A stretch of DNA of 64,000 bases from Erythrobasidium yunnanense (taxonomy: Eukaryota > Basidiomycota > Cystobasidiomycetes > Erythrobasidiales > Erythrobasidiaceae): the NCBI GenBank assembly GCA_001600175.1, contig BCJC01000004.1, positions 248,001 through 312,000 of the forward strand, written 5' to 3'. Position numbers and translations under genes: made by a program. Shown piece by piece: positions 1-11,317 of the stretch. The notes under the pieces were generated by a model. That model was not told the DNA's origin. It made no database searches and worked only from the letters and a program-made list of their open reading frames with translations. Numbering within the stretch: position 1 is the stretch's first letter; every line of letters starts with the position of its first letter.

Positions 1-3000
1 TGCAGAACCAGAGGCTTTCTACAGTGAATTCAAGCGAGTCCGGCAGAGAGTTGTACTCTATGAGTACCAGCTATACGCCGTTGAGCAAACGGTAGGTTGC
101 AAGTCAGGTTCAATAACCGGAAAGCGAATGCTGAACGGTCGTCATATCAAGGTGGTAGACCGGTCCAAAGGCATCGGCATCGTTGCTGCAACGAACGATC
201 CATCTCACAAGGTGTCTACTGCGGCTTTCGTTTCAGAGGACAGACTTGGCTGAACATGCGAACAGGTCATTGTCGACATACTTACCCCGCGCGCAGAGAC
301 ATCGGAAGAGCGCTCCGAGATATGGGAGAAGGCCTTACAAGCTGTACATGATGCAACGCTCGCCTAGAGTTGCAGCAAGATAGCTGACGCTACTGTATTG
401 CAGGGCCGGGCAGCCGGACAACGATTGAAGCAGACGCATATCGGCTATATCTTGGTCGTATCATTGATGGGCTTCAGGTCAGACCTGTCCTTGGTCTTGA
501 TCCCGGACGGCGACTGGGAGAAGCACAAGGAAGCTCTCTATACCAATATCAATCTGCGAAGGCTAGGGCACGGCGGGCGAACCGGACTCTCACTGAATGA
601 TCCAAGGTAAGTGATACAGGTAATGCTCGTGTCTCATGCCTTTTCATCATAGAGTCTGCACATACCAGTCCCTCACAGCAAGAACGGCTCCTCCAGATAT
701 ACAGGCTGCCCAGCGCAGGCTCAGATGTCTTAGTGTTTCAATTAACCATCTTGACACTCATCAAGCTCGTCCAAGCTGCACTGGCTCTCTTTGGTCTAGG
801 TCCTCTAGCCCAAGATGAGACGGGACAGCTAGTTCCAGACGGACTGCGTAAGCGCCTCCCTCTAGCTATTGAGGTGTTGTTCTGGATAAGGAGCTGAATC
901 ATGCTATTTTCTATGATCAGTCTGTGACAGTACGATAGCGGGTCTCAGCGGTTGGCAGATCAATGTAGCAGAACCACTTATGCAGACCGAGGTAGGAGTA
1001 CAAAATCGTCAAATACCTTCCCCGACTGTGGCTGACGCACGCCCCATTCGTTTAGCTAGGGGAGAATATCCTTTCGGCGGCAACCTTGACCGCCCTCTTC
1101 TCTACGGTCATTGCCGTTCGCAATCGCCTTACCGCAATGGGTATACATCATGTATGATCTTGCTAGTTCATCACACGGACATTGCTGACCCATATACCCA
1201 GCTGCCCAGCGATCCTTTCCAGCAGCGCGCAGCGTTTCTGACTGCGTACGAGAACTACATGGTAGGTCTATAGCATTGGAAAGGAGACGGGTAGGGGTTG
1301 ACCACACCAACCTTCGCGACCTTCAGCGAGCATTCAAGCGCCCGCAAGACTCGCATTATGTCACTCTTCCCGGCATCCACTTCATCAGATCTCAGCATAG
1401 TAGAACATCGAAAGACAGCCTGAAGCGGGCGATCATGCATCGCTTCGACGACATTCGAGGAGTAGCAACAGGTGCCAATGCAGGAGATGAGTCACAGCGT
1501 TCCTCAAGCAAACAAGCTATACTCATGGAGGATGAGACTATCGACATTGACAGCTTTGTCAATGCTATCAAGAGTCGCTCCTCCCGTGATTTGGGGTGTG
1601 TCGTGAAGCTATGGAAGGGAAAAATCTCGGGCTTTTCGCTACCTGCCAATAGAAAAGATCGAGGTGGCACCTATAACACTCCATCAAGCAGCAACAATGG
1701 AAGATCGCCATATAGAAGGACTTCTCTTCCACTCGACAACCAGTTACAGCTTACAAATGACACAGAACGAGAAGCGGACCCTCCAGAAGGCATGCAATCG
1801 CCCCTAATATACGTCACTTCAGACAGTGAGGATGACAGAGGCATTGGAAGTAAGCTCTTCAAGGGTGTCTCAAAGAATGCTAAGAAATTAGGGGGAGGCG
1901 TCACTGGGTAGGCATTTCCCCTACGCCTTTGTCCTGACACTAATACCGCTTCTCCAAGGCTCTTGGACAAATCGGCAAATCGAGGTTTGCACCCACTTCT
2001 ACATTTCCAAGGCGCCCGGGAAGATCAGCCTGTAAAGGAAGAGACTCTGAAATCACAACAGATGGAGCAATTCATGCCATCGTAAGATACTACACTCCCT
2101 TGAAAGACTAAAATGCTCACCGATTCTGTACAGACGCGAAGAAGAGGACTATGCACGTCAAAGAGCTTTCCTGAGCCCTGATCGTGAGTCATATCCGAGA
2201 CAATTCCATGTATCTTTGGCTAATGAGGATCCTAGTACATATGTCATCCGGACGAGCTTCCTCTCTTTCCATGTCCAACAACACAGGTCTTCTCGCACTC
2301 AGCGGCTCTTCCGTTGCCGACCATTCCTTGATTGGTCAGGAGACCGTCCCAGTGCAAGCTTCCCAGGCTCCCAGTATGCGACGGGCGGCCACAGATCTGG
2401 GCCTCCTTACTACTTACGGAGAAGAAATACAGGAGGGTGATCTGGAAAAGTACAAGACGCAGCAGGCGGCATTTGCAATGCGGGAGAAACGCTACTCGTT
2501 CAGTTGCGATCGAGATAATCCTGCTCTGTCACATATACTGTCGGCGAAGCGAATGAAGCTGGACGTAGACTTGAGCTACGATCTTTACCTGTTACAGCAA
2601 AAGGAGAAGGAGCTTGCTGAGCTAGTCGAAGCGCTGACTGTAAGTTACAAGATCTGTATTCTGATTACGATTCTGATGGATTTCCCTATCCGAAGCTCGT
2701 CGACAAAGCCTACGACGAAGCCCTGGCATGCCTTACACCTACTTTGCGAAGAAGAGGCAAGGAGATCACAGATATTTCAGCCAAATCTAAGCAGCTTGTG
2801 CACGATGTGGAAGTGTTCACTGGCTCTGGCTCGACTATGGGAGGAAACATACATCCAGCGCGAGACCCGTCGACCATGAGCGTGGGCGATATGGTTCAGA
2901 CAGACGAGCCGGAGGCCATGATCGGTTTAGCGATAGGAAGTGAACGATTATCGTATGCTCAGACACTTCTGGACGAGAAGCTGAACGAAGTAGAAGACTT

Positions 3001-3256
3001 CAAGAAGAATCTCGATCTCAGGATAGGCGGCAGTGACACTCTTCTCGCACCAACCAAGTCCAGACAGGACAAGAAAGCGGACAGCACTGTAGCGAAGCAA
3101 GAATCACAAGCACCGGGCAGTATTATCGTAGGCCTGACCTCACTGCTCCGGTCTGGCACTGCGGGAGGCAAAGGAACGAGAAGGCTGCTGGACGCGATAG
3201 GGCTGTGGAGTACCTGGCTCAAGTACCTCAGAGGAAGACTTCCAAACTATGTATGA
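1..3256 (+). CDS. STB6-like Sin3-binding protein, 5' end outside the window
   Basis: This reads as the fungal STB2/STB6 family, which binds the Sin3 histone-deacetylase corepressor; a nuclear role is taken from the family. The window opens inside an exon ending VEQT; joining it to a VVDRSKGIGIV exon recreates the family's VEQWVV-type block. Further hallmarks are INLRRLGHGGRTGLSL near 570-600, the segment DPFQQRAAFLTAYENYM near 1215-1260 that precedes the conserved K/R-rich stretch, and TIDIDSFVNAI...LWKGK near 1540-1620. The C-terminal part holds a coiled coil (LLQQKEKELAELVEAL, about 2595-2640) and ends in GLWSTWLKYLRGRL. At least eight short introns interrupt it. The stop at 3254-3256 is the first in the last coding frame. 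The start and exact exon joins in the first 1.3 kb are uncertain. Confidence 0.65.
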
Positions 3257-3602
3257 AACCTGGTTCTTCTCCCGCACTTCACGATGGCAGAAATGGTTTC
3301 GCCAACAAGACAGAATGCAATATTCTCTGGTCTCCGCGTATATCACATCCAGATACGATGCTCGAAGATCTCTGGCATCTGATCATCCGCCACTTTCTAT
3401 GAAGCCCCTTATACTTCGGTGCCGCCCCACCACAAAGGCAACGGCGATATGGAGCAGCAGCCGCCGCCAGGTCTCCTGCTCTCTGTCTAGCATTGAAGCT
3501 AGCTAAGATCGCCTCAAAAGTCGCTACATTTCCCAGCTGGTCAGCTCACTCACACTGCTCCACAATACACGACCCCAAGACAGCTCGCTACGAAAGACAG
3601 CC
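3257..3602. other. spacer without convincing gene
   Basis: Spacer between the STB6-like stop and the first of four small tandem ORFs. Short ORFs here show no conserved pattern. It probably holds the 3' UTR of one gene and the promoter of the next. Confidence 0.4.
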
Positions 3603-4028
3603 ATGCCGGAAGAGACCACTACAAATAGACGAAAGTTCATGACCTACGTCGATGTAGGCCCACAAACCCATATCAGAGATCTAACATCCTGGCAGCCCCC
3701 GGCCTCAGCCAGAGTAAGCATTCGCGGACAAGGGAATTCCTCTCCCGTATGGATCAATATAAACAAGTTCAGAGACGACGGAAGACGTATCCTCGCGGTC
3801 TTACGATACGGCTTGGCCGAGAGAACGACTCCCGAAGCCTTTTCCGATAGCGAAGGAGAAGAGTCTTGGAACCAGCGTCTTGAGCCAAGAGCTTCCCTGC
3901 AGCGGAACATTGAGCTACTGAAAAGTCACTTTTACGTCAGGGAGACAACGCGTACGTGCTGGAGTTATCGTCGGAACCGCCAAGTCTCGATGAAGTCCTA
4001 CACTCTGTTGGCCCGATCGTTGCCTTAG
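3603..4028 (+). CDS. orphan small protein, tandem family member A
   Basis: I do not recognise this 141-residue, intronless protein. It has no signal peptide or membrane segment. It has the same two-part plan as the next three ORFs. The first part is a block with alternating hydrophobic residues (ARVSIRGQ..., then WININKFRDDGRRILAVLRY). After a variable acidic or serine-rich linker comes a C-terminal block (IELLKSHFYVRETT... then SYTLLARS). Spacing, length and order match the neighbours although sequence identity is low. The lack of introns is unusual here. It could be a fast-evolving effector-like or regulatory protein, but nothing shows a function. Confidence 0.5.
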   Translation: MPEETTTNRRKFMTYVDVGPQTHIRDLTSWQPPASARVSIRGQGNSSPVWININKFRDDGRRILAVLRYGLAERTTPEAFSDSEGEESWNQRLEPRASLQRNIELLKSHFYVRETTRTCWSYRRNRQVSMKSYTLLARSLP

Positions 4029-4256
4029 TTGCCGAGACTACCAGGATAGGCAATATAGTCTTTGTTACGATATCGAGCCATACTATGCTCACAGAATTAC
4101 ATCCCCCTGCTGACCGTTATGCACCTCACACAGCATGATTACAACACAACTACTCCAGTCCAAGCTCTTAACGCACCTCTGGTAGCGCCAATCTAGTCTG
4201 TGCGCTTGTGCTGTCTGATACGGCAGGCCAACGTCTGTCTCCACAAGTTCAGCTCA

Positions 4257-4703
4257 ATGCGGCATCGAGACAGACCAGCTCCCCCAGCACCGCTCCCAGT
4301 ACTTCGTTGGACAGCAGAGATAGTCAAAGTCTTTAGCAAGATGGAGTTCCAGCACCCTAAGACTGGCCTTGTGTCTGGTCCGGATCGCGTAAAGCTCGTT
4401 GACCTTTTCGACAGAACTCGCACGAGAACTGTGAAACTGGTCGACTTTTCGCCCACAGCTATCGATCCGATCGATGTCCTGAACGCTGGGAATCGCAATG
4501 CACCATGGTGGAAGGCGTCCATCGCACGCAAAGGATCCGAGTCGCGGAAACTGCTTATCAACAACATCGATACCCTGAAAAGGGACTTTTACGTGGAAGT
4601 TCGCGATCAGTCACGACAGCCGTATAGGCTTATACGCATGGCTACAGGACCGAACGAAACTCTGCCTGACTATACTTATGATCCACAACCACCTGCGTAC
4701 TGA
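4257..4703 (+). CDS. orphan small protein, tandem family member B
   Basis: About 148 residues, intronless, function unknown. I chose the ATG at 4257 because the protein then starts MRHRDRP, like MPHRNDRP of member D; an in-frame ATG at 4200 would add 19 residues. It keeps the family plan: DRVKLVDLF...TRTVKLVDFSPTAIDPIDVL in the first half, then NIDTLKRDFYVEVRDQSRQ followed by PYRLIRMATG. The FYV...YxLxR pattern is closest to member A. No targeting signal or membrane helix is seen. Confidence 0.5.
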   Translation: MRHRDRPAPPAPLPVLRWTAEIVKVFSKMEFQHPKTGLVSGPDRVKLVDLFDRTRTRTVKLVDFSPTAIDPIDVLNAGNRNAPWWKASIARKGSESRKLLINNIDTLKRDFYVEVRDQSRQPYRLIRMATGPNETLPDYTYDPQPPAY

Positions 4704-4972
4704 CGGGATGAAGACCGAAGGCTCTGATAAGGCCTGGTTTGTCCTACTTGTCTTAAACATTTATCCTTCATTCCCGATGCTTTGCAACTGGCGACACGCA
4801 AGCCGGCGATCCTAACCATAAGCAGAAAGCACTGACTCACGCACAAAGCCCCATCTCCCTTTGTGCTAAACTGCACCGCGCTTCGTGGGCTCCTCTGCAG
4901 AGGAGCTCGCACCAGCGGCAGGTTAGCATTCAACCACTATTACGAACCTCAGTATAGCACCGGAGCAACAGC

Positions 4973-5386
4973 ATGTCGTGCCAAAGCAACAGCAGACCCC
5001 CTCGTGGAGTATTCGATATCGTGGCTGTATCACTGCCTATCGCCTCTGCCGTCTCCACGGTGACGGGGCAGCCAGTGCAGCCAGCCTTGATCATCCGTCC
5101 TTCTTCCAGCACGGAATTTGAGATTCAGTTTGGGGCCTTCATCAACGAAGCCGAAATCTGGAGGGTATTAGGGATCAGTCGACCTTCATCTCGCGAGCGA
5201 CGGGCTTCAAGTAGCTCATCGGAGGACGCACGCGCAGAGACGCGGAGAGAGAGAGACAGGAGACTTGCGAGAGAGGCGAGCAACATGCGACGCCTTGTGC
5301 ACGCATATCGGGTGCAGGTGGACGAAGACGGATATGGCGAACGAGTATACACCTTGGTTCGTAGATCGCGACGCAGTGGCCGATAA
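4973..5386 (+). CDS. orphan small protein, tandem family member C
   Basis: 137 residues, intronless, unknown function. The first half (GVFDIVAVSLPIASAV..., then ALIIRPSSSTEFEIQFGAF and INEAEIWRVLGIS) aligns in spacing with members A and D. A serine- and arginine-rich linker (about residues 70-100) separates it from a C-terminal block NMRRLVHAYRVQVDEDGYG then VYTLVRRSRR. The final part is strongly basic. Nothing points to secretion or a membrane location. Confidence 0.5.
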   Translation: MSCQSNSRPPRGVFDIVAVSLPIASAVSTVTGQPVQPALIIRPSSSTEFEIQFGAFINEAEIWRVLGISRPSSRERRASSSSSEDARAETRRERDRRLAREASNMRRLVHAYRVQVDEDGYGERVYTLVRRSRRSGR

Positions 5387-5661
5387 GTGACTGTGTCAGT
5401 ATACATACTCAGAAATGGTCACTTGCGATATTCAACCTGCACCTCTACACTCAGCTCAGTCCTTACAATCCGCCATGCTCCAATCAGATTCCTCGAAAGT
5501 GTGTGACTGCAGTCAAATCCTCAAGAGTGTAGTCTAGTCACACAACTGCCTCGCGTTGATCGACAGATATTTGCACTGCCTATGGATGTCGACCTGCCGA
5601 AGTTTTCAGTCAGTGCTCCTTGCTTTCCCACCCAATCCTGCCCAGAAGTATCAGCAGACCA

Positions 5662-6087
5662 ATGCCTCATCGAAACGATAGACCTCGCTCATATGCTCAA
5701 ACCAACGTATGGACAATCATAGGGATAGAAACAGAAGTCGTTGAGCAGGACGAGACGTCACTTAGACCAACTGCCTTACGACTCTCTCTACCAGGTCGCG
5801 AAACGTTGATTGTACCTATCCACAACTTCCACGACCATGGCGATGGGATCCGTACTATGCTGGGCAGACATGCCATTGTCCCTCCGCCTCCGCCTTTTGG
5901 GTCATCAGGTGAAGTATTTAAAGCGGCTTATAGGCGAGCCGAGCAGGCTATGCGTGAACCACGCAAGCGAGAAACACGACTGAGAGCACAATGGCGAGTT
6001 TTGGTGAGAGAGCAGGAATATGGCCCTGGAGAATTTATATTGATTCCCAAACATCGCCCAGGGAGACATCGCCGAAGGAGCGTGTAG
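5662..6087 (+). CDS. orphan small protein, tandem family member D
   Basis: 141 residues from the ATG at 5662, intronless, function unknown. It has the family plan: VWTIIGIETEVVEQD, then ALRLSLPGRETLIVPIHNF and GIRTMLGRH, a proline-rich linker (PPPPPF), and the C-terminal block LRAQWRVLVREQEYGPGE then FILIPKHRPG, ending in a basic tail RHRRRS. An in-frame ATG-like start at 5620 would add 14 residues, but the chosen start matches member B. It lies 90 nt from the stop of the oppositely oriented MPP6 gene. Confidence 0.5.
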   Translation: MPHRNDRPRSYAQTNVWTIIGIETEVVEQDETSLRPTALRLSLPGRETLIVPIHNFHDHGDGIRTMLGRHAIVPPPPPFGSSGEVFKAAYRRAEQAMREPRKRETRLRAQWRVLVREQEYGPGEFILIPKHRPGRHRRRSV

Positions 6088-6177
6088 GGAGTGAGCACAT
6101 CTCCTCGGACTTGTCGACGGAGTGTAGCCAGACCATGGGTGCTAGCCAGTATTCCCTATATCGAAAGCACCTTCTCA

Positions 6178-7001
6178 TCACAACTGCTTTTCCTGCTTGA
6201 CTTTTTTCTTCTTTGAAGCAGGAGGAGCATTTGCAGGTGGAGCGGAAGTGCTCTCGACACGGTCATTTGGTACCTTGCGCTTCTGCCTTGCCGATTCGAT
6301 GAAGTCGTCCACGAAGCCCGCGTCCTCCTGCAGCTCCTCATCCTTGATCGAGGCATCGCTGCTGTCCGACGATGCAGAGGACTCATCGTCATCTTCCTCT
6401 TCTTGTTTGACGGGTTGCTTCTGCTTTCCTCGCTGTCGTATCGGTGCAGGGAGACCATCGAATCCAGCTGGCTTGACGAAGCCTTTTGCCGCGGGCTGTT
6501 CCTTCATCTTGCCTTTGCCTGTGTCTTTGCTACGAGGTAGTTTCTTCTCCTCCGCATCGCTACCTTGCATGTCTTGATCTTCGGCTTTTGCTTTCTCCTG
6601 CGACCTTGAAGTCAGCATCCAAAGCCAACAGGCTTGAAGCAGGCTAGACGTACCTTCTTGCCAAAGGACATTCTTCCATTGTTGCTCGTGCTTCCTAGCC
6701 CAGGCATACCGAGAATTGGGAAGGCCAGATACGAATTCTCAGTAGTGACAAGTCTGCGCTGGATGTCAGTTCCAACCAGAGTCAGGCAGCAGCGAGGGTG
6801 TCATAAGGCGCACGGTCTTGAACGAGATGGCAGCTTGGATGTAGAGGGCGCTCCTTCTTCGACCTTGACGGCATTCTGGCTGGCTGATGATGCTTCTTGG
6901 ACGGACGCTGGCTCGACAGATTCTGCTTTCGCGGCAGCCTTCTTCGCAGTCGCACGCTGCATAAACTTCAAGTTACGAGTCCCCTCTGATAGCTTACTCA
7001 T
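6178..7001 (-). CDS. MPP6: M-phase phosphoprotein 6 / Mpp6, nuclear exosome cofactor
   Basis: Mpp6 family proteins bind RNA and tie the Mtr4 helicase to the nuclear RNA exosome in rRNA processing and RNA decay. The first exon encodes MSKLSEGTRNLKFMQRA, matching the family's N-terminal LS...LKFMQR motif. Two introns then lead through VTTENSYLAFPIL to NNGRMSFGKK, which corresponds to the conserved GRxSFG block that contacts the exosome. The long C-terminal exon is acidic and lysine-rich (KQEEEDDDE, KKKKVKQEKQL) with no defined fold. I joined exon 1 after SRSRP to LVTTEN through a gtgcgc donor and a gcgcag acceptor, which keeps the frame. The stop codon occupies 6178-6180. Confidence 0.8.
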
Positions 7002-7681
7002 GGCTGAAGTACGTATATCGATATTGATTCAAGCCAGACCCAGCCTGAGCTCCAGACCTCTTTCCGGCATACAACCCAGGCTCATCAATAATGCGCAGGA
7101 TCTGTCTTATCATGTTCGAGGTGATCAAGAAACATCATGCGCAGACAGACCAGCGAGTCCAGATACAACTGCGATCTTCGTGTTGGCCGTGAAAACGTAG
7201 ATACGGGGTCTGATCGGATAAGGCATGCTGACCCCTGCAGGGACACTGTTGATCTCACGCAAGGCAAGGCAAAGGACTGCGTCTCTAAAAACAGTCGACA
7301 ATGATGATTTCCATGGACATACGAGCGCCCGGCGTCAGGTTGATCCCGATGAATAGAACATTCGCTCAAGCTGCAAGGACTTTCGTCCACCCTCTTTGCT
7401 CTTCCCTTCAGTGCACTCCGTAATACCTACTGCTATTCTTACCTCTGATCTTCCAGAACCCATTTCCTATTTTTACGGCCAGACACCCAGACTGTCCTGC
7501 TTCGCGCACACGGAGCTCGTATTCCCTGCACGCAACTCCGGCTCACCCTGTGTCCAAAACATTCTGGCTTCCTCTAAATCCCAGCACGTCGACACCTCTC
7601 CTCATTCTTCCTTTGTTAGCTTCAAGCGCTAGTCCGCCGATTACCTCAGCCTACCTCATTTCCTCTCTTCACGCACCCAAC
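7002..7681. promoter_or_regulatory. divergent promoter region, MPP6 / TLC-like copy 1
   Basis: This 680-nt spacer separates two divergently transcribed genes and shows no gene of its own. From about 7407 to the ATG at 7682 it resembles the sequence upstream of the second TLC-like copy. Shared blocks include a stretch reading gtattccctg followed by caactccg, so part of the promoter or 5' UTR was copied with the gene. Confidence 0.45.
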
Positions 7682-8889
7682 ATGTCTACTGCATTCGCAC
7701 TATCGCCCTCAGACATGGAAGGCTTGTCCATGCATACGCTCAAAGAGCTCAAAAGCCTGGCGACCGAGCAGATCACCACTACAACGATAGCTTTCTTCCG
7801 TGAGTTACTACGTTATCAATTCCCCACGATGAACATTACCTGACTCGGCTTTTGATTGTGCCTCCAGCAACCGCTATCATCGTCTACTTTGCGATCTTGT
7901 ACTTCTCCGCCAAAGGGACAGAATTCATCTTCACTCGGCGTAGCCGGACGTACAATGACATGTCTGCTGCGAACCAACGGACGAGCGTGATCTACATCCT
8001 CAATATCTTCTTCACAACAGTTGCTCTGGCTCTGCAAATCTGTGCCAGCCCAGCTCTTGCACAAGACTATACGGAGGCGGGAACAAACTGCATCAGAGTC
8101 GCATCCGTAGTTATTGCTGGTCTGTACCTCTTCGAGATGATCTACAGAGATTCGATGCGGTGGCCTATGCTGGCCCATCATTTCTCTACGATCTTTGCGA
8201 TTTGCTTCGTGAATGTAGCCTTGGACAAGACATGGCAGTGAGCGAGATTCTCCAGACTGCGTTACGCTGAAAGCTAAAGCTTCTGCTAGCCCCGCTTTCA
8301 TTGTGACCGGTCTATGCTGGCTGTTCCAAGCTACAACCGAGCAATCCATCTTCGCTGCGCTACTCATGTGTAAGTCCACTACACTATATAATCTTTGGAT
8401 GATAGCTGAGATACTTTGCTCACCCAGACCGACTAAAGTGCAAGCCAAAGACACTCGTCACCGCCCTTCGCTTTTCTGCCATTCAGTCTTTGTGAGTCTC
8501 CTGCGTTCTTGATCACGTACTCCATCCCTGATCTCCTCTTTAGCATCCCAAAATTCGTCTTTGCGATCTACCTCCTAGTCTGGTGGGGCGAAAAGCAAAT
8601 GCACAACAAAGAACCTATGGATATCGCATTCAGCGTGATCCTCTTCGTCGCAACCTCGACTCTTCAAGTGACGCAAGTATACGGAAGTTGGGTCGTCTGG
8701 TCCATCGCTACAAAAGTCAAGCGCGACTCGCTCTCACACACTATGGATATGGAGAAGCCTGTCGGCAAATTTGAGGAAGACAAAGCCGTCATTTTGGAGA
8801 TCCCACACTTCTTAAGCCATTCGGCGAGAACAGACTCGTCGTCCAGCAGCATCACCTGCGCTGAAGACTCGCCAAAATTGGCGAAATGA
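7682..8889 (+). CDS. multi-pass membrane protein, TLC-like, tandem copy 1
   Basis: Five exons (7682-7799, 7868-8237, 8290-8369, 8428-8491, 8544-8889) give a protein of about 325 residues with roughly seven membrane helices. The N-terminal 40 residues are soluble (MSTAFALSPSDMEGL). The pattern RDSMRWPMLAHHFST, a double histidine at a helix start, resembles the TLC (TRAM-LAG1-CLN8) fold, whose members handle ceramides or other lipids. I infer the family from this alone, so it may be a separate fungal group. The C-terminal tail is soluble, serine- and acid-rich (SARTDSSSSSITC). All splice phases match copy 2 at 10096-11317. Confidence 0.7.
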
Positions 8890-10095
8890 ACCTGATGATT
8901 TCGTTCGGCTCATTCTGCTCGGCTGCTCAGGGATAGACGTAGATAGGTAATACAGCATGTACATATACAATCACATTCGTTTCACATCATCACATTCGTT
9001 TCATATCATTAGAAGGCCGACTATGTGGTAGTTCTGCATATAGGGTTAATAGGCGCGGCGTCATATAGCTTTCTAGAGTGTTCTCTGGATTGTGCAATAC
9101 CTAAAATCACCTTCCTTCACTTGCGAAGACCTTGCCGAGAGTCTGCTCTGAGCTGATATTCATCAGGTCCAACTCAACCCTTTCAACCTCATGCTAACTC
9201 TTTTCGCTTCGCAAAAGCCAAAATGTAGCTTGGTGCACGCGGCTCGCTGATGTGCGGTCCCGTAGAATCAGCTTCCTGCAGGCAGATGCTCATTCAAACG
9301 CGTTTAAGAACCGCTCGACAGCGCAGTCGCCGGCAGCACGTAACCAAAGCACGACTGTTCCCTGTTACCTCTGGTCATGGCTGGTATCTCTCTCCTTCGA
9401 GCCGCTGGCGAAGAGCCTAGCGAGAGGGTCGACAATCTGGCAGACCTGGCCTTCGCACATCCCCGATTCCAACGGCAACACCGTGAGGAACTGGAGTAGT
9501 GGTCGAGAAGCATCATTCACAGACAGCGACCCAGCTCTCGCGATTCCAACCTTCCTGAACCTTTCTGCGGGTCGTAGATACGACGCGGGTCCGTCTGATC
9601 GGCTCAGGGCTGCTGCGGGACCTTGCAAAGTTACCGCAAAAGTAGAGACAAGGAGTACTGCTCCGCCAAATGTATCTGCCGGAGATGATGGGTGTCTGTA
9701 TGTGCGAGATGAGCGACCCACTGTCAGGCTGGATTCCAGTACCCGCAAAGAAGATCCAGTGAGATCCGCTCTAGATGCAGGGATGCTCTGTATCTTCACT
9801 CTATCTTCAGTGCAGGCCGTGACACCTACATCTATTCTTACTTCTACCCTGACCTATTCTTACAGTCAGAGAGAACCCGTTTCTGCTTGACACGCGATGC
9901 CTTTAGTATTCCCTGTCGCAACTCCGACTTACTTTATACATTGACAATCCTTCATGTATTCAAATAGCAGCATGTGGACAGCCCTCTTCTTCTTCTGCTT
10001 TCGTAGCTTTCCTTCTCCGGTGGTTTACCGAGTGCTCCATCCATCTTCACTACCTCAGATCAAACAGTACCTCAGACATATAAGCCGCCTCGAAT
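8890..10095. other. 1.2-kb spacer, no gene I can support
   Basis: Region between the two TLC-like copies. A plus-strand ORF (9252-9890) and a minus-strand ORF (9365-9799) overlap and neither shows family features. A short plus-strand frame from the ATG at 9377 (MAGISLLRAAGEEPSERVDN) looks protein-like and can be joined by a 40-nt intron to the 9252-9890 frame, but this is weak. The last 290 nt (from about 9806) match the upstream region of copy 1. Confidence 0.35.
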
Positions 10096-11317
10096 ATGTC
10101 TACCTCAGTGACTCTATCGCCTTCCGACATGCAGGGGCTGTCCTTGAGTACGCTCGAGCAGCTAGAACGTCTGGCAAATGAGAAGATAACTACTTCAACC
10201 GTGGCTTTCTACCGTACGTTATTCAGGATCGACTCCTTGTCGTGGACATCATCTGAATTGCCTTGGCCATCCTAGCCACTGCTTTCATTATCTACCTCGC
10301 GATCCTATACTTCTCCGCCAAGGCAACAGAACTCATCCTCAGTCGCCTGAGTCGAATGTACAACGATATGTCTTCTGCGAATCAGCGCACAAGCGTGATC
10401 TACCTTCTCAATATCCTTTACACCACGATTGCTCTGGCCTTGCAGATCTACGCCAGTCCCGCTTTGGCAGATCGCTACACAAGCACCGGCATACACTGCG
10501 GTCTCGTAGCAGCTTCGATCGTCTCTGGACTCTACCTCTTCGAGTTGATCTACAGAGAATCGATGCGTTGGCCTATGCTGGTCCATCATTTCAGTACCAT
10601 CGGAGCGATCAGCTTTGTACTTTGCGCTCTGAGCCGGACCTGGCAGTAAGGCGAACCCATACTCCTCTCCTGTGAATGCGAGCTCAAGCTGTCTATGTTC
10701 AGCCCTGCATACATTGTCACGGGTCTCTGCTGGCTGTTCCAGGCAACAACCGAACAGTCCATCTTCGTTGGTCTTTTCATGTGTGAGTTTCTCTATCTTT
10801 GACGTTCAGCAGGAAGTATATGGAGCTCACAATGCTGGCTCACCAGACCGAATGAAGTGCAACTCAAGGACAGTCGTCGCTGTACTTCGCTTTGCGGCCA
10901 TCCAATCCTTGTAAGTCGGGCCTCCCTCCTCCCCAAAATGTGCGCTGAGAGCTTATGTGTCCATCTAGCATTCTAAAGTTTGTCTTCGCGATTTACTTGC
11001 TTGTCTGGTGGGGAGAGAAGCAGAGACACAACAAACTTCCCACAGACATCGCCTTTAACGCCATCCTCTTCATCGCGATGACAATTCTCCAAGTCACACA
11101 GGTCTATGGTAGCTGGGTCGTTTGGCGCATTGCGGACAGCGTCAAGCGAGAGTCAATTGCTCAAGCGAAAGATGCGGAGAAGGCTAGCCATACAGTACAG
11201 GAGGGCGAGAAAGGGGTCCTTGAAGTGCCGCATTTCTTGAAGCAGTCGGCTAGGACAGACTCGGACAGCAGCAGCATCACCTGCGCATCTGAGGAGTCGC
11301 CGAAGTTGACAGAATGA
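10096..11317 (+). CDS. multi-pass membrane protein, TLC-like, tandem copy 2
   Basis: Paralogue of the gene at 7682-8889, with five exons and the same intron phases. Exon 1 (10096-10213) starts MSTSVTLSPSDMQGLS, and exon 2 begins at 10276. The central block RESMRWPMLVHHFST and the stretch KFVFAIYLLVWWGEKQ are almost unchanged between copies. The C-terminal tails share SARTDS...SSSITC and end SPKLTE here, SPKLAK in copy 1. About seven membrane helices are visible. The high similarity, including part of the 5' flank, points to a fairly recent tandem duplication with both copies kept intact. The substrate is unknown and the TLC assignment is tentative. Confidence 0.7.

Noticed and set aside
9252-9890. 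Long plus-strand ORF of 212 codons between the TLC-like copies
   Set aside because: Composition is irregular, an equally long minus-strand frame overlaps it, and no family or good exon chain supports it as it stands.
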